A stretch of DNA of 64,000 nucleotides, taken from assembly GCF_018129065.1 (NCBI RefSeq), contig NZ_JAAEDM010000018.1, positions 1 to 64,000 on the forward strand, given 5' to 3'. Shown here one piece after another: positions 51,356 through 61,191 of the stretch. Made by a program: the position numbers and the translations under genes. Below the pieces are notes generated by a model that saw nothing but the letters and a program-made list of their open reading frames with translations, had not been told where the DNA came from and made no database searches. Position 1 is the stretch's first letter. Every line of letters begins with the position of its first letter. This DNA is from Neoroseomonas soli (GTDB taxonomy: Bacteria; Pseudomonadota; Alphaproteobacteria; Acetobacterales; Acetobacteraceae).

Positions 51356-52959
51356 GTCCGCAACCCCGGCGCCTCCGCGGACCGCAGGTCGAATGCCGCG
51401 GCCATCAGGGCGCGGGTGTAGGCTTCCCGGGGGGCGGCGACAACCTGGTCGGCCGCGCCTTCCTCCACCACCCTGCCATCCTTCAGCACGATGATCCGGT
51501 GCGCCATGGCCCGCACCACCCGGAGGTCGTGCGAGATGAAGAGGTAGGCGAGCCGGTGCTTCGTCTGCAATGCGCGCAGCAGTTCCACCACCTGCGCCTG
51601 CACGCTGACATCGAGCGCCGAGGTCGGTTCGTCCAGCACCAGGAAGCGCGGCTTGAGCACCAGCGCGCGCGCGATGGCGATGCGCTGACGCTGGCCGCCG
51701 GAGAATTCATGCGGGTAGCGCTCGGCCATGCCGGGTTCGAGGCCGACCTCCTCCAGCGCCGTCGCCACCGCGGCCGCACGTTGCGCGCGCGTCAGGCCGG
51801 GTTCGTGGACGGCGAGGCCCTCGCCGACGATGTCGCCCACGCTCATGCGCGGGGAAAGCGCGCCGAAGGGGTCCTGGAAGACGATCTGCATGCGCCGGCG
51901 CAGCGGGCGCAGCGCGGCGCGGCCCAGGCCCTGGATCGGCGTTCCCTCGAAGCGTATTGCGCCGGCGCTGTCCTCCAGCCGCAGCAGGGCGAGGCCGAGC
52001 GTCGTCTTGCCCGAGCCGGATTCTCCGACCACCCCGACCGTCTCGCCTTCCCTGACCGCGACCGAGACACCGTCCACCGCCTTCACCTCGGCGACGACAC
52101 GGCGCATCAGGCCGCGGCGGATGGGGAAGCGGACCTGCACCGCGTCGCCGTGCATGATCTCGGGCGCGCCGTCGGCGACGGGCGCGGGCTGGCCGCGCGG
52201 CTCGGTCGCCAGCAGCATGCGCGTGTAGGCGTGGGACGGCGCGGCGAAGACCTCGGCGACGCGGCCCTGTTCGACCGCGCGCCCGTCCTTCATCACCACC
52301 ACGCTGTCGGCGTGCTTCTTCACGATGTTGAGGTCGTGGGTGATGAGCAGCAGCGCCATGCCGAGGTCGCGCTTGAGCTGTTCCAGCAGTTCCAGGATCT
52401 GCGCCTGGATGGTGACGTCGAGCGCGGTGGTCGGCTCGTCCGCGATCAGCAGCTTCGGGTCGTTGGCGAGCGCGGCCGCGATCATCACGCGCTGCCGCTG
52501 GCCGCCGGACAACTGGTGCGGATAGGCGCCGAGGCGATCCTCCGCATTCGGGAAGCCCGCGCGGCGGAGGAGTTCGATGACGCGCGCCCGCAGCGCCGCA
52601 TTCGCCAGCGGCTGGTGCAGCGTGATCGCCTCGGAGACCTGGCGCTCCACCGTATGCAGCGGGTTGAGCGAGGTCATCGGTTCCTGGAACACCATGCCCG
52701 CCACCCCGCCGCGCAGGCGGAGCAATTCGGCATCGGGTGCCGTCAGCACCTCGGTGCCGTCCAGGGCGATGCGCCCTTCCGGATTGCCGCCCGCGCCCGG
52801 CAGGAGCCGCAGACAGGACAGGGCGGTGACCGACTTCCCGGAGCCGGATTCACCGACCAGCGCGACCGTCTCGCCACGTTCGACGGCGAAGGAGACGCCC
52901 TCCACCACGCGCTTGCCGCGGAAGGCAACGGCCAGGTTCTCGACCTCCAGCAACGGCAT
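51352..52959 (-). CDS. yejF: ABC transporter ATPase, fused two-domain (YejF-like)
   Basis: 535 residues with two full nucleotide-binding domains. Domain 1: Walker [21 protein letters not shown], signature [15 protein letters not shown], Walker [13 protein letters not shown], and H-loop [13 protein letters not shown]. Domain 2: [47 protein letters not shown] and [13 protein letters not shown]. This fusion is the YejF type of the oligopeptide/microcin C importer. The start at 52959 shares a base with the yejE stop. Energises the YejB/YejE channel. Confidence 0.93.
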   Translation of the reverse strand: MPLLEVENLAVAFRGKRVVEGVSFAVERGETVALVGESGSGKSVTALSCLRLLPGAGGNPEGRIALDGTEVLTAPDAELLRLRGGVAGMVFQEPMTSLNPLHTVERQVSEAITLHQPLANAALRARVIELLRRAGFPNAEDRLGAYPHQLSGGQRQRVMIAAALANDPKLLIADEPTTALDVTIQAQILELLEQLKRDLGMALLLITHDLNIVKKHADSVVVMKDGRAVEQGRVAEVFAAPSHAYTRMLLATEPRGQPAPVADGAPEIMHGDAVQVRFPIRRGLMRRVVAEVKAVDGVSVAVREGETVGVVGESGSGKTTLGLALLRLEDSAGAIRFEGTPIQGLGRAALRPLRRRMQIVFQDPFGALSPRMSVGDIVGEGLAVHEPGLTRAQRAAAVATALEEVGLEPGMAERYPHEFSGGQRQRIAIARALVLKPRFLVLDEPTSALDVSVQAQVVELLRALQTKHRLAYLFISHDLRVVRAMAHRIIVLKDGRVVEEGAADQVVAAPREAYTRALMAAAFDLRSAEAPGLRT

Positions 52960-53999
52960 CAGCGCGAGCCCCCCGGCAGCTTGCGCGGGTCGAAGGCGTC
53001 GCGCACCGCCTCCCCCACGAAGATCAGCAGCGTCAGCATCCCGCCCAGCACGACGAAGCCCGTCATCGCCAGCCACGGCGCGGTCAGGTTGTTCTTGCCC
53101 TGGTTCACCAACTCGCCCAGCGAGGGCGAGCCCGGCGGCAGGCCGAAGCCGAGGAAGTCGAGGCTCGCCAGCACCGTCACCGATCCGCTGAGGATGAAGG
53201 GCAGGAAGGTCAGCGTCGCCACCATCGCATTCGGCAGGATATGGCGGAACATCACCACCGGATCCGACACGCCGAGCGCCTTCGCCGCGCGCACATAGTC
53301 GAAGTTGCGCCCGCGCAGGAATTCCGCGCGCACCACGCCGGTGAGCCCCATCCAGGAGAACAGAAGCAGGAAGATCAGCAGCACCCAGAAGGTGGGTTCG
53401 ATCACGCTGGCCAGGATGATGAGCAGGTAGAGCTGCGGCATCCCCGACCAGATCTCGATGAACCTCTGGAACAGCAGGTCCGTCAGCCCGCCATAGAAGC
53501 CCTGCACCGCGCCTGCCGTGATGCCGACGACGGAACTCACGATCGTCAGCGAGAAGCCAAACAGCACCGAGATGCGGAAGCCGTAGATGACGCGCGCCAA
53601 CACGTCCCGCGCCTGGTCGTCCGTGCCGAGCCAGTTCTGCGCGGAGGGCGGGGAGGGCGCCGGCCGCCCGATATCCCGCACCACGGTCCGGTAGGAATAG
53701 GGCACCAAGGGCCAGGCCATCCAGCCGCCCTTGGCCTCGAACTCCTCCCGGAAGCCGCGGTCGTGCCAGTCCGCCAGCGTCGGCAGGCCGTCCTCGATCA
53801 CGTCGCTCTCGGCATAGTCCGTCAGCACCGGCACGAACCAGCGACCGTCCACCTTCGCGACCAGGGGGCGGTCATTCGCGATGAACTCCGCGAAAAGCGT
53901 CACGAAGAACAGGAAGCCGAAGATCACGAGCGACCAGTAGCCACGCCGATTGGCGCGGAAATTGGCGAGGCGCCGGCGGGTGAGGGGGGAGAGCGTCAT
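52959..53999 (-). CDS. yejE: ABC transporter permease (YejE-like)
   Basis: 346 residues. An N-terminal helix (YWSLVIFGFLFFVTLFAEFI) is followed by a periplasmic part with FVPVLTDYAESDVIEDGLPT, typical of YejE. Then the OppC-type domain: NWLGTDDQARDVLARVIYGF, the EAA-loop YVRAAKALGVSDPVVMFRHI and SLDFLGFGLPPGSPSLGEL. About six helices. 250 bp of repeat DNA separate it from yejB, so it may depend on read-through or its own promoter. Confidence 0.92.
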   Translation of the reverse strand: MTLSPLTRRRLANFRANRRGYWSLVIFGFLFFVTLFAEFIANDRPLVAKVDGRWFVPVLTDYAESDVIEDGLPTLADWHDRGFREEFEAKGGWMAWPLVPYSYRTVVRDIGRPAPSPPSAQNWLGTDDQARDVLARVIYGFRISVLFGFSLTIVSSVVGITAGAVQGFYGGLTDLLFQRFIEIWSGMPQLYLLIILASVIEPTFWVLLIFLLLFSWMGLTGVVRAEFLRGRNFDYVRAAKALGVSDPVVMFRHILPNAMVATLTFLPFILSGSVTVLASLDFLGFGLPPGSPSLGELVNQGKNNLTAPWLAMTGFVVLGGMLTLLIFVGEAVRDAFDPRKLPGGSR

Positions 54000-54249
54000 G
54001 GGGCTGCTCCGCCGCAGGGGGGCGCTGCCCCCCTGCACCCCCCGCCAAAGGCCGAAAGGCCTCTGGACACCATGAATTGGCCGGTTGGGAGGAGGGGCTC
54101 GAAGCGACCGCCGGGCCGGGAGCGCGCTCGGCGCCCCTCCTCCCAACCGGCCAAGTATCGGGTTCCAAGGGCCCTTAGGCCCCTGGCGGGTGGGTGCGGG
54201 AGGGCAGAGCCCTCCCGCGGCGCGCGCAGCGCCACGACCGCCCCCCGCA
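54000..54249. repeat. Large symmetric inverted repeat between yejB and yejE
   Basis: Two halves mirror each other. The 20-bp arms GGCCGGTTGGGAGGAGGGGC (54079-54098) and its exact complement (54133-54152) flank a 34-bp centre. Outside them are GCAGGGGGGC-GCT-GCCCCCCTGC (54014-54036) and GCGGGAGGGC-AGA-GCCCTCCCGC (54196-54218), each a perfect 10-bp hairpin. The segments between (CACCCCCCGCCAAAGGCC and its counterpart) also match in inverted order. So this is a pair of head-to-head C-rich elements able to fold into one long structure in the middle of an operon. Confidence 0.85.
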
Positions 54250-55368
54250 TCACCGCCGCGCCTCGAAGTCGATGCGCGGGTCCACGAGGGTGTAGGTGAA
54301 GTCCCCCACGATCTGCATGACCAGCCCGAGCAGCGTGAAGATGTAGAGCGTCGCGAACATCACCGGGTAGTCGCGCCGGATCGCGCTTTCGAAGCCGAGC
54401 AGCCCGAGCCCGTCGAGCGAGAACACGATTTCCGTCAACAGCGCCCCGGTGAACAGGATGCTGATGAAGGCCGCGGGAAACCCCGCGATGATGAGCAGCA
54501 TCGCGTTGCGGAAGATGTGTCCGTAGAGGATGCGCCCTTCCGTGTTGCCCTTGGCGCGCGCGGTGACGGTGTATTGCTTGCCGATCTCGTCGAGGAAGGC
54601 GTTCTTGGTCAGCATGGTCAGCCCGGCGAAGCCGCCGATGACCATCGTCAGCGTCGGCAAGGCCATGTGCCAGGCGTAGTCCAGCGCACGCTGCCAGAAG
54701 GGCAGGGTGTCCGCGCCGGGGCTCAGGAGCCCGCGCAGCGGGAACCATTGCAGGAAGGACCCTCCGGCCAGGAACACGACGAGCAGGATGGCGAATAGGA
54801 AGCCCGGGATCGCATAGCCCACCAGCACGACGCCCGATGTGGCGACGTCGAAGCGCGACCCGTCCTGCACCGCCTTGCGGATGCCGAGCGGAATGGACAC
54901 CAGGTAGATGATCAGCGTGGACCACAGGCCGAGCGAGATGGAGACGGGCATCTTCTCGACGAGCAGTTCCACCACCGGCCGGTCGCGGAACAGGGATCGC
55001 CCGAAGTCGAAGGTCAGGTAGCCGGTCATCATCTCGACGAAGCGCGTCGTCGCCGGCTTGTCGAAGCCGAAGGCGCGCTCGATCTCGGCGACGATGGCGG
55101 GGTCGAGGCCCTGCGCGCCGCGATATGCGCCGACCGGGCCTTCGCTTCCGCCTGCCGTGCCGCGGGCCTCGGCGGCATTGCGCGTGCGCACCTCGCCGCC
55201 GCCTTCACCTGTGATGCGGCCGAGGGTCTGCCCCTGTCCGCGCAGTTCCGCGAGCATCTGCTCGACCGGCCCGCCTGGCGCGAACTGCACGACGGCGAAG
55301 TTGATGATGATGATGCCGAGCAGCGTCGGCACCACCAGCAGCAGCCGGCGGAAAAGGTACGCCCCCAT
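54250..55368 (-). CDS. yejB: ABC transporter permease (YejB-like)
   Basis: 372 residues. OppB-type N-terminus [20 protein letters not shown] and [16 protein letters not shown], then a long YejB-type insert (about 50-85, charged). Later [20 protein letters not shown] forms the EAA loop, and [20 protein letters not shown] is typical. About six helices. It follows the binding-protein gene after 7 bp. Confidence 0.92.
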   Translation of the reverse strand: MGAYLFRRLLLVVPTLLGIIIINFAVVQFAPGGPVEQMLAELRGQGQTLGRITGEGGGEVRTRNAAEARGTAGGSEGPVGAYRGAQGLDPAIVAEIERAFGFDKPATTRFVEMMTGYLTFDFGRSLFRDRPVVELLVEKMPVSISLGLWSTLIIYLVSIPLGIRKAVQDGSRFDVATSGVVLVGYAIPGFLFAILLVVFLAGGSFLQWFPLRGLLSPGADTLPFWQRALDYAWHMALPTLTMVIGGFAGLTMLTKNAFLDEIGKQYTVTARAKGNTEGRILYGHIFRNAMLLIIAGFPAAFISILFTGALLTEIVFSLDGLGLLGFESAIRRDYPVMFATLYIFTLLGLVMQIVGDFTYTLVDPRIDFEARR

Positions 55369-55375
55369 GCCGCGC

Positions 55376-57226
55376 CTACGCGCGCCGCGCTTCGGCCAGT
55401 GCGCGTTCCCGCGCCGGGTCGATCCACCAGGCGCCGGGGAAGCCGAGGCCGTAGCGCGGGTTGCGCTCCGGCCGGCCGAACTTGTCCCAGAAGGCGATGC
55501 GGAAGGTGCGGCTGTGCCAGTGCGGGATGACGAAGTTGTTGTGCTGCAGCACGCGGTCCAGCGCGCGGGTGCGGGCGACCAGTTCCTCGTGGTCCGGCGC
55601 GCCGACCACGAGTTCCACCAGCTCGTCGACCGCCGGGTCGGCGATGCCGGCGACGTTCTGGCTGCCATTCTCCCGGGCCTTGGCGCTGGTCCAGTAGTCG
55701 CGCTGCTCGTTCCCCGGGGAGAAGCCCTGGCCCATGCTTTCCACCGTCATGTCGTAGTCGAAGGCGTCGATGCGCACCTGGTACTGCGCCGGGTCCACGG
55801 TCCGCACGCGCGCGGAGATGCCCAGCCGCTCCAGCCACTGCACGTAGGGCAGGGCCACGCGCTCGAAGGTCGCGCCCTGGAGCAGGATCTCGAACTCGAA
55901 GGGCCGGCCCTGGGCATTCACCAGGCGGCGCTCGCGCACGGTCCAGCCCGCCTCCCGCAGCAGGGCGAGCGCGCGGCGCGCGCCGTCCCGGTTGTTGCCG
56001 GAGCCGTCGGTGACCGGGAGCTTGTACTCCTCCGTGAAGACTGTCCCGGGGATGCGGCCGCGGAAGCCCTCGAGGATCGCCTTCTCGCGGCCTTCCGGCA
56101 GGCCGCGCGCGGCAAAGTCGGAATTCGAGAAGTAGGACGAGGTCCGCGTATAGGCCCCGTAGAAGAGGTTCGTGTTCATCCACTCGAAGTCGAAGACCTC
56201 GATCAGCGCGCGCCGCACGCGGGCGTCCTGGAATAGCGGTCGGCGCAGGTTCACCGCGAAGCACTGCATGCCGGTGGGGATCTCGTGCGGGATCTCCTCC
56301 CGCTTCACGAGGTTCCGCCGCGCCGCGGGGAAGTCGTAGCCGGTGGCCCAGTCGCGGGCGACGTTCTCCTGGCGGAAGTCGGTCTGGGCGGCCTTGAAGG
56401 CCTCGAAGGCGACGGTGGTGTCGCGGAAGTACTCGTAGCGGATGGTGTCGAAGTTGTTCAGGCCGCGCCGCACGCCGAGGTCGCGCGCCCAGTAGTCGTC
56501 CACGCGGCGGTACACGACGCTGCGGCTCGGCTCGAAGCGTTCGAGGCGATAGGGCCCGGACCCCAGCGGCACGTCGAGCGAGGGCCGGGCGAAGTCGCGC
56601 CCTTCCCACCAGTGCTTGGGCAGGATCGGCAGGTCGCCGAGGATCTGCGCGAGTTCCCGGTTGTCCGCGCTGCGGAAGCGGAAGGTGACGCGGCGCGGGC
56701 CTTCGGCCACCACCTCGGTGACATCGGCCCAATAGGCGCGGAAGAAGGGCCGGCCATGGGTGCGCAGCGCGTTGAAGGAGAAGACGACGTCCTCGGCCGT
56801 CATCGGCCTGCCGTCGTGCCAGCGCGCGGCCGCGCGCAACTCGAAGGTCACGCCCTTGCGGTCGGCCGGGAGTTCCACCGTCTCGGCGACATGGCCGTAT
56901 TCGGCCGTCGCCTCGTCCGGGTTGCCGGCCATCAGCGAGTCGTAGATCAGCCCGACGCCGATATCGGGCGTGCCACGCAGGATGTAGGGATTGAAGCTGT
57001 CGAAGGCGCCGAGGCGCGCCAGCACGACCTCGCCCCCCTTCGGCGCATTCGGGTTGGCCCAGGGCCAGTGCGGGAAATCCGCCGGCAGGCTCGGCGGGGC
57101 CAGCAGAGAGAGCGCATGGGTGCGCACCACCTCGCCTGGCCTGTCCCCGCCGGCGGGCACCACGGCGCGGGCGTGGCTGGGAAGGGCGGCCAGGGCGCCG
57201 AGCGCCAGGATGTCACGTCGCTGCAT
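55376..57226 (-). CDS. yejA: Extracellular solute-binding protein, family 5 (YejA-like)
   Basis: 616 residues. A signal peptide ([20 protein letters not shown]) precedes a family 5 peptide-binding protein: [60 protein letters not shown], the [17 protein letters not shown] motif and [13 protein letters not shown]. The start at 57226 places the signal properly; ATG 57262 is further upstream. First gene of the yejA-B-E-F run. Likely binds oligopeptides or related peptide-like compounds. Confidence 0.93.
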   Translation of the reverse strand: MQRRDILALGALAALPSHARAVVPAGGDRPGEVVRTHALSLLAPPSLPADFPHWPWANPNAPKGGEVVLARLGAFDSFNPYILRGTPDIGVGLIYDSLMAGNPDEATAEYGHVAETVELPADRKGVTFELRAAARWHDGRPMTAEDVVFSFNALRTHGRPFFRAYWADVTEVVAEGPRRVTFRFRSADNRELAQILGDLPILPKHWWEGRDFARPSLDVPLGSGPYRLERFEPSRSVVYRRVDDYWARDLGVRRGLNNFDTIRYEYFRDTTVAFEAFKAAQTDFRQENVARDWATGYDFPAARRNLVKREEIPHEIPTGMQCFAVNLRRPLFQDARVRRALIEVFDFEWMNTNLFYGAYTRTSSYFSNSDFAARGLPEGREKAILEGFRGRIPGTVFTEEYKLPVTDGSGNNRDGARRALALLREAGWTVRERRLVNAQGRPFEFEILLQGATFERVALPYVQWLERLGISARVRTVDPAQYQVRIDAFDYDMTVESMGQGFSPGNEQRDYWTSAKARENGSQNVAGIADPAVDELVELVVGAPDHEELVARTRALDRVLQHNNFVIPHWHSRTFRIAFWDKFGRPERNPRYGLGFPGAWWIDPARERALAEARRA

Positions 57227-57273
57227 GGTGCGCAGGATGGGGGCTAGACCCCCGCGGGGCAACGTCCCCGCCC

Positions 57274-58056
57274 TTACCGTTCGGTGAGAAGCGACACGGC
57301 CTCGGGCAGCAGGGCCGGGTCGCCCACGGCGAGGACACGGCCATCGGCCTGCATCGTCAGGGCTTCACCCCGCCAGCCGGTGACGCGGCCGCCGGCGCCT
57401 TCGATCACCGGGACCAGGGCGGCCCAGTCCCAGATCTTCATCGTGGCATCCACCACGATGTCCACCAGACCCAGGGCCAGCAGCCCGTAGGAATAGCAGT
57501 CCCCGCCCCAGGTCACGCGGCGGGCGGCGCCGCGCAGGCGCTCGAAGCCGGGCTTGTCGGCCGGCAGGAACATGTCGGGGCTGGTGCAGGAAAGCTCGGC
57601 CTCGCCCACGCGCGCGCAGGGGCGGCAGGCCGGCACGCCACCGAGCGGCGCGCGGAAGCGCGTGGGCTGCCCGGCCACGCCGATCCAGCGCTCGCCGGTC
57701 ACCGGCTGGTCGATGATGCCGAGCACGGGCACGCCCCGGTGCAGCAGCCCGATCAGGCTGCCGAAGAGCGGCCGCCCGGTGACGAAGGCGCGGGTCCCGT
57801 CGATCGGGTCCACCACCCAGACCCATTCGGCGTCGGGGCGGTCGGCGCCGTGTTCCTCCCCGATCACGCCGTGGTCGGGGAAGCGGGCGGCGATCAGGGC
57901 GCGAATCGCCTCCTCGGCTTCCTTGTCGGCGCGGGTGACGGGGCTCGCGTCACCCTTCGCCTCGACCAGCAGGGCCGAGCGGAAGAGGGGGCGGATGACC
58001 GCCCCCGCCGCCTCCGCCGCGTCTTCCGCGGCGGCGATGCAGGCGTCCGGGATCAG
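57274..58056 (-). CDS. hisN: Inositol monophosphatase-family phosphatase (HisN-like), apparent CTG start
   Basis: 260 residues. Metal-binding motifs: D in SPVTRADKEAEEAIR, GVIGEEHG, VDPIDGTRAFVTGRPLFGSL and the last WDWAALVPVIEGAGG. Family members dephosphorylate histidinol phosphate, inositol phosphate or PAP; HisN-like length and wording fit histidinol-phosphatase best. The only start that keeps the N-terminus (IPDACIAAAEDAAEAAGAVI) is CTG 58056, overlapping the cytochrome stop as CTGA. No ATG, GTG or TTG occurs in frame until about codon 70, which would remove conserved sequence. Confidence 0.82.
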   Translation of the reverse strand: MIPDACIAAAEDAAEAAGAVIRPLFRSALLVEAKGDASPVTRADKEAEEAIRALIAARFPDHGVIGEEHGADRPDAEWVWVVDPIDGTRAFVTGRPLFGSLIGLLHRGVPVLGIIDQPVTGERWIGVAGQPTRFRAPLGGVPACRPCARVGEAELSCTSPDMFLPADKPGFERLRGAARRVTWGGDCYSYGLLALGLVDIVVDATMKIWDWAALVPVIEGAGGRVTGWRGEALTMQADGRVLAVGDPALLPEAVSLLTER

Positions 58057-58589
58057 GGCGCGGGCGCGTTCGGGGAGATCGAACGCAGGTATGCGATCAG
58101 GTCCGCCCGCTGCGACGCATTCGCCATGCCGCCGAAGGACATGCGGTTGCCCGGCGCATAGGTGCGCGGGCTCGCGATCCAGGCGTTCAGTTCCTCGTAG
58201 GTCCAGGGCTTGTCCGCCATGCCGCGGATGGCGCCGGAGTAGTTGAAGCCGTCCGCATGGGCGTGCTTCGCGCCGACGATGCCGGCGAGGTTCGGCCCGA
58301 CGCCGTTGCGCCCACCCTCGTTGAAGGTGTGGCAGGACGCGCACTGGCGCTGCGCCAGGGTCTGGCCGTTCTGCACGTTGGCATTGGCCAGCAGCGGCGT
58401 GATCGGCTCCAGCGTTGGGGCCGCGGCCGGTGCGGCCGCCTGGGCCGGTGCCTCGCCACCCACGGCGATCGCGGCCTGGTGCGGCATGGTCGGGTGCACC
58501 AGCTGCCGGCCGATCACGCCCGCGACGGCGAAGGTGATGCCGGCGGTCAGCACCGCCGCGACGATCTTGTTGCCTTCCAGATTAGCCAT
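58053..58589 (-). CDS. cycM: Membrane-anchored cytochrome c (CycM-like)
   Basis: 178 residues. An uncleaved N-terminal helix (KIVAAVLTAGITFAVAGVIG) anchors the protein, an Ala/Pro linker (about 45-60) follows, then the haem domain: C83-A-S-C86-H87 for covalent haem, GVGPNLAGIVGAKHAHADGF and the Met ligand near M150 (YAPGNRMSFGGM). CycM carries electrons from the bc1 complex to a terminal oxidase. Position next to kdsB and pheA (divergent) is conserved in many alphaproteobacteria. Confidence 0.92.
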   Translation of the reverse strand: MANLEGNKIVAAVLTAGITFAVAGVIGRQLVHPTMPHQAAIAVGGEAPAQAAAPAAAPTLEPITPLLANANVQNGQTLAQRQCASCHTFNEGGRNGVGPNLAGIVGAKHAHADGFNYSGAIRGMADKPWTYEELNAWIASPRTYAPGNRMSFGGMANASQRADLIAYLRSISPNAPAP

Positions 58590-58726
58590 GCCGATCAGGG
58601 CCCTTCGTACCGCACACAGGAACGGAGCCGCGTCCGGCGCGTTTGCGCCCCCCGCTGCCCTTGCCTACAAACGCGCCGGACCATAGTGCCCGACTTCCCG
58701 CCCGACAAGCAGCCGGAGCCGCCTTC

Positions 58727-59458
58727 TTGCGCCCCATCCTCGTCATCCCGGCCCGCATGGCGGCCACCCGCCTTCCCGGCAAGCCGCTGGCGGACATCCA
58801 TGGACGCCCGATGATCGCCCATGTGCTCGACCGCGCGCGGGAAGCCGGCATCGGCCCCGTGGCCGTCGCCGCCGGGGAATCCGAGATCGCCGCCGCCGCC
58901 CGCGCCGCCGGCGCCGAGGCCGTCCTGGTGGCCGAGGACGTACCCTCCGGCACCGACCGCGTGCAGCGCGCCATGGCGGCGCTGGACCCCGAGGGCCGCT
59001 ACGACGTCGTGGTGAACCTGCAGGGCGACTTCCCCACCATCGCCCCCGAGACCCTGCGCGCCGTGCTGGAACCCCTGGCCGACCCCGCGGTGGACATCGG
59101 CACCCTGGTCTGCCCGATCGCGAACGAGGAGGAGGCGAATACCTCGTCCTTCGTCAAATGCGCCTGCGCCTTCGAGGGCGATTCGCGCGTCGCGCCGGCG
59201 CTCTATTTCTCCCGCCTGCCGATTCCGTGGGGGGAGGGGCCGCGCTGGCACCACATCGGCGTCTACGCCTATCGCCGCGCAGCGCTGGACCGCTTCGTCT
59301 CCCTGCCCGCCAGCCCGCTGGAGCTGCGCGAGAAGCTCGAACAGCTCCGCGCGCTGGAAGCCGGCATGTGGATTGCCGCCGCGCGGGTGGATCATGGCCC
59401 CTTCGGCGTGGACACGCCGCATGACCTTGAACGCGCGCGCGCCATGCTGGCCCGCTGA
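58727..59458 (+). CDS. kdsB: 3-deoxy-manno-octulosonate cytidylyltransferase
   Basis: 243 residues when started at TTG 58727 (GGAG nine bases before). The next protein-like sequence is PILVIPARMAATRLPGKPLA, the KdsB nucleotide-binding opening. VNLQGDFPTIAPETLRAVLE, HHIGVYAYRRAALDRFV and the LEQLRALEAGMWIAAARV end are typical. Activates KDO as CMP-KDO for lipopolysaccharide core synthesis. An ATG at 58643 would add 28 residues unlike the family, and the first internal ATG falls inside the active-site loop, so TTG is the best start. Confidence 0.92.
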   Translation: MRPILVIPARMAATRLPGKPLADIHGRPMIAHVLDRAREAGIGPVAVAAGESEIAAAARAAGAEAVLVAEDVPSGTDRVQRAMAALDPEGRYDVVVNLQGDFPTIAPETLRAVLEPLADPAVDIGTLVCPIANEEEANTSSFVKCACAFEGDSRVAPALYFSRLPIPWGEGPRWHHIGVYAYRRAALDRFVSLPASPLELREKLEQLRALEAGMWIAAARVDHGPFGVDTPHDLERARAMLAR

Positions 59459-59470
59459 ACGGACGCACCG

Positions 59471-60328
59471 ATGCCCAACAAGACCATCGCCTTCCAGGGC
59501 CTGCCCGGCGCCTATTCGGACCTGGCCTGCCGCGCCGCCTATCCGGGCTGGGCGACGCTGCCCTGCCCGTCCTTCGAGGCGGCGATGGAAGCATTGCGCG
59601 AGGGCCGCTGCGACCTCGCCATGCTGCCCTGCGAGAACTCGCTCGCCGGTCGCGTGCCGGACATCCACCGCATGCTGCCGGACAGCGCCCTGTTCGTGGT
59701 GGGCGAGCACTTCCAGCGCGTCGAGCACTGCCTGCTCGCGCCCAGGGGCGCGACGCTCGCCACGGTGAAGCGGGCGCACAGCCATCCGGTCGCCCTCGGC
59801 CAGGTGCTGCGGCTGCTGAAGGAGATGAAGCTCCAGCCCGTGATCGAAGCCGACACCGCCGGTGCCGCCCACCTGATCGCCGAGCGCGGCGGCATCGAGG
59901 ACGCGGCCATTGCCTCCGAACTCGCCGCCGAGATCTACGGCCTCGAGATCCTGAAGCGGAACGTCGAGGACGAGGCGCACAACACCACGCGCTTCTATGT
60001 CATGGCGCGGGAGCGCCGCGACCCGCCGGTCGATGCGCCCGACACCGTCACCACCTTCGTCTTCCGCGTCCGCAACATCCCGGCCGCGCTCTACAAGGCG
60101 CTCGGCGGCTTCGCGACCAACGGGGTCAACATGACGAAGCTGGAATCCTACATGCTCGAGGGGCATTTCTCCGCGACGCAGTTCCTGTGCGACGTGGACG
60201 GCCACCCGGACAGCCCGGCGCTGGCGCGCGCCTTCGAGGAACTGGAATTCTTCTCACGCGAGTTCCGCATCCTCGGTTCCTACCCCGCCCACGCGTACCG
60301 GCTGGAACAGGCCGCGAAAGAGGACTGA
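59471..60328 (+). CDS. pheA: Prephenate dehydratase
   Basis: 285 residues, monofunctional (no chorismate mutase domain). IAFQGLPGAYSDLACRAAYP, LPCENSLAGRVPDIHRML, the catalytic T-R-F in EAHNTTRFYVMAR (T173-R174-F175), then an ACT domain from about 195 with NMTKLESYMLEGHFSATQF for phenylalanine binding. Converts prephenate to phenylpyruvate under feedback control. It follows kdsB by 12 bp and ends in a terminator. Confidence 0.95.
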   Translation: MPNKTIAFQGLPGAYSDLACRAAYPGWATLPCPSFEAAMEALREGRCDLAMLPCENSLAGRVPDIHRMLPDSALFVVGEHFQRVEHCLLAPRGATLATVKRAHSHPVALGQVLRLLKEMKLQPVIEADTAGAAHLIAERGGIEDAAIASELAAEIYGLEILKRNVEDEAHNTTRFYVMARERRDPPVDAPDTVTTFVFRVRNIPAALYKALGGFATNGVNMTKLESYMLEGHFSATQFLCDVDGHPDSPALARAFEELEFFSREFRILGSYPAHAYRLEQAAKED

Positions 60329-60360
60329 TACCGGCGGCCAGTTTCATTGGCCGCCGGTAT
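60328..60360 (+). terminator. Terminator of kdsB-pheA
   Basis: ATACCGGCGGCCA and TGGCCGCCGGTAT form a perfect 13-bp stem with a GTTTCAT loop, beginning on the last base of the pheA stop. No T run follows. Confidence 0.7.
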
Positions 60361-60497
60361 GCGTCTTCCTGCCCTCAGCCGCCGGGCGCGGCCTCCGGCC
60401 GGGAGCTTCGCCGGATTGCAGGCGGGCCGCATGCGCGGCCCCGCCCAGCTTCGCAGGTCAGGACATCGGACCGCTCGTATCCGCCGAGTACGACGAA

Positions 60498-60517
60498 GGG
60501 CGCACCTCGGTGCGCCC
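60498..60517 (-). terminator. Terminator downstream of the 203-aa gene
   Basis: GGGCGCACC (60498-60506) and GGTGCGCCC (60509-60517) are a perfect 9-bp stem with a 2-base gap, 12 bp beyond the stop of the minus-strand gene 60529-61140. Between it and the pheA terminator lie about 140 bp with nothing recognisable. Confidence 0.5.
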
Positions 60518-60528
60518 CTCATGCACGC

Positions 60529-61140
60529 TCAGGCGCGGATCCAGGTTTCCGAGAAGGCCAGCATCGCGGTCGAGATGCGCTGCCCCGCGACCTCGCGCGG
60601 GATGGGCGCTCCGGGCTGCATGCGGCCGTTCACCGTGACGGTCGCCGTCTCGCAGCCGACGAAAAGGCTCGGCATGTGGTGCTTCCCGGTCGCCGAGTTC
60701 TCCGGCGGCAGGGCGAAGCAGAAGGGCTTGCCGAGGCCCGACCAGGTCAGCGCCACGGTCATGTCGCCCGCGCGCACCGTCTCGCTGTAGGTCGAGATCG
60801 CGTCGCCGCTGGTCTTCACGCTGTCGAGCTTCCGGTACTGCAGCCCGGCCAGTCCCGGCAGCCCGCGCCAGGCCCCGAAATGCGAGACGTAGCCATCGAC
60901 CAGCCAGCGCGCGAGCGCCTCATTGTCCGTCAGGCAGACATTCGGCCGGTCGGCAGGCGGCGCCGCCTCCTGCGGGGAGAGCATCAGCACCAGCGCATGT
61001 CCGCGGCCATGCGGCGACAGCACGACGCGGAAGAAGGAGGCGAGGGTCGTGAAGGGCCCCGCCGGGTCCTCCTTCAGCGAGATGCCGGGGTTCTCGCCCG
61101 ACCATTCGACATTGCCGGGAAATACCAGGGTGTCGGCCAT
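60529..61140 (-). CDS. Hypothetical 203-residue protein
   Basis: Soluble, no signal or membrane helix. Starts ADTLVFPGNVEWSGENPGIS; later RVVLSPHGRGHALVLMLSPQ, a central NVCLTDNEALARWLVDGYVS and a beta-rich second half (GDMTVALTWSGLGKPFCFAL, LFVGCETATVTVNGR) and IPREVAGQRISTAMLAFSET at the end. GGAGAAG lies before ATG 61140. I do not recognise a named family. It is 51 bp downstream of the SGNH gene on the same strand. Confidence 0.65.
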   Translation of the reverse strand: MADTLVFPGNVEWSGENPGISLKEDPAGPFTTLASFFRVVLSPHGRGHALVLMLSPQEAAPPADRPNVCLTDNEALARWLVDGYVSHFGAWRGLPGLAGLQYRKLDSVKTSGDAISTYSETVRAGDMTVALTWSGLGKPFCFALPPENSATGKHHMPSLFVGCETATVTVNGRMQPGAPIPREVAGQRISTAMLAFSETWIRA

Positions 61141-61191
61141 GAACGCTTCTCCGCAGTGGGGCACGCAGCCTGCGATGGCAGCGGCGCGGGA

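Noticed and set aside
52959-54146. Upstream start of yejE within the repeat block
   Set aside because: The added residues are translated repeat DNA; ATG 53999 matches the YejE N-terminus.
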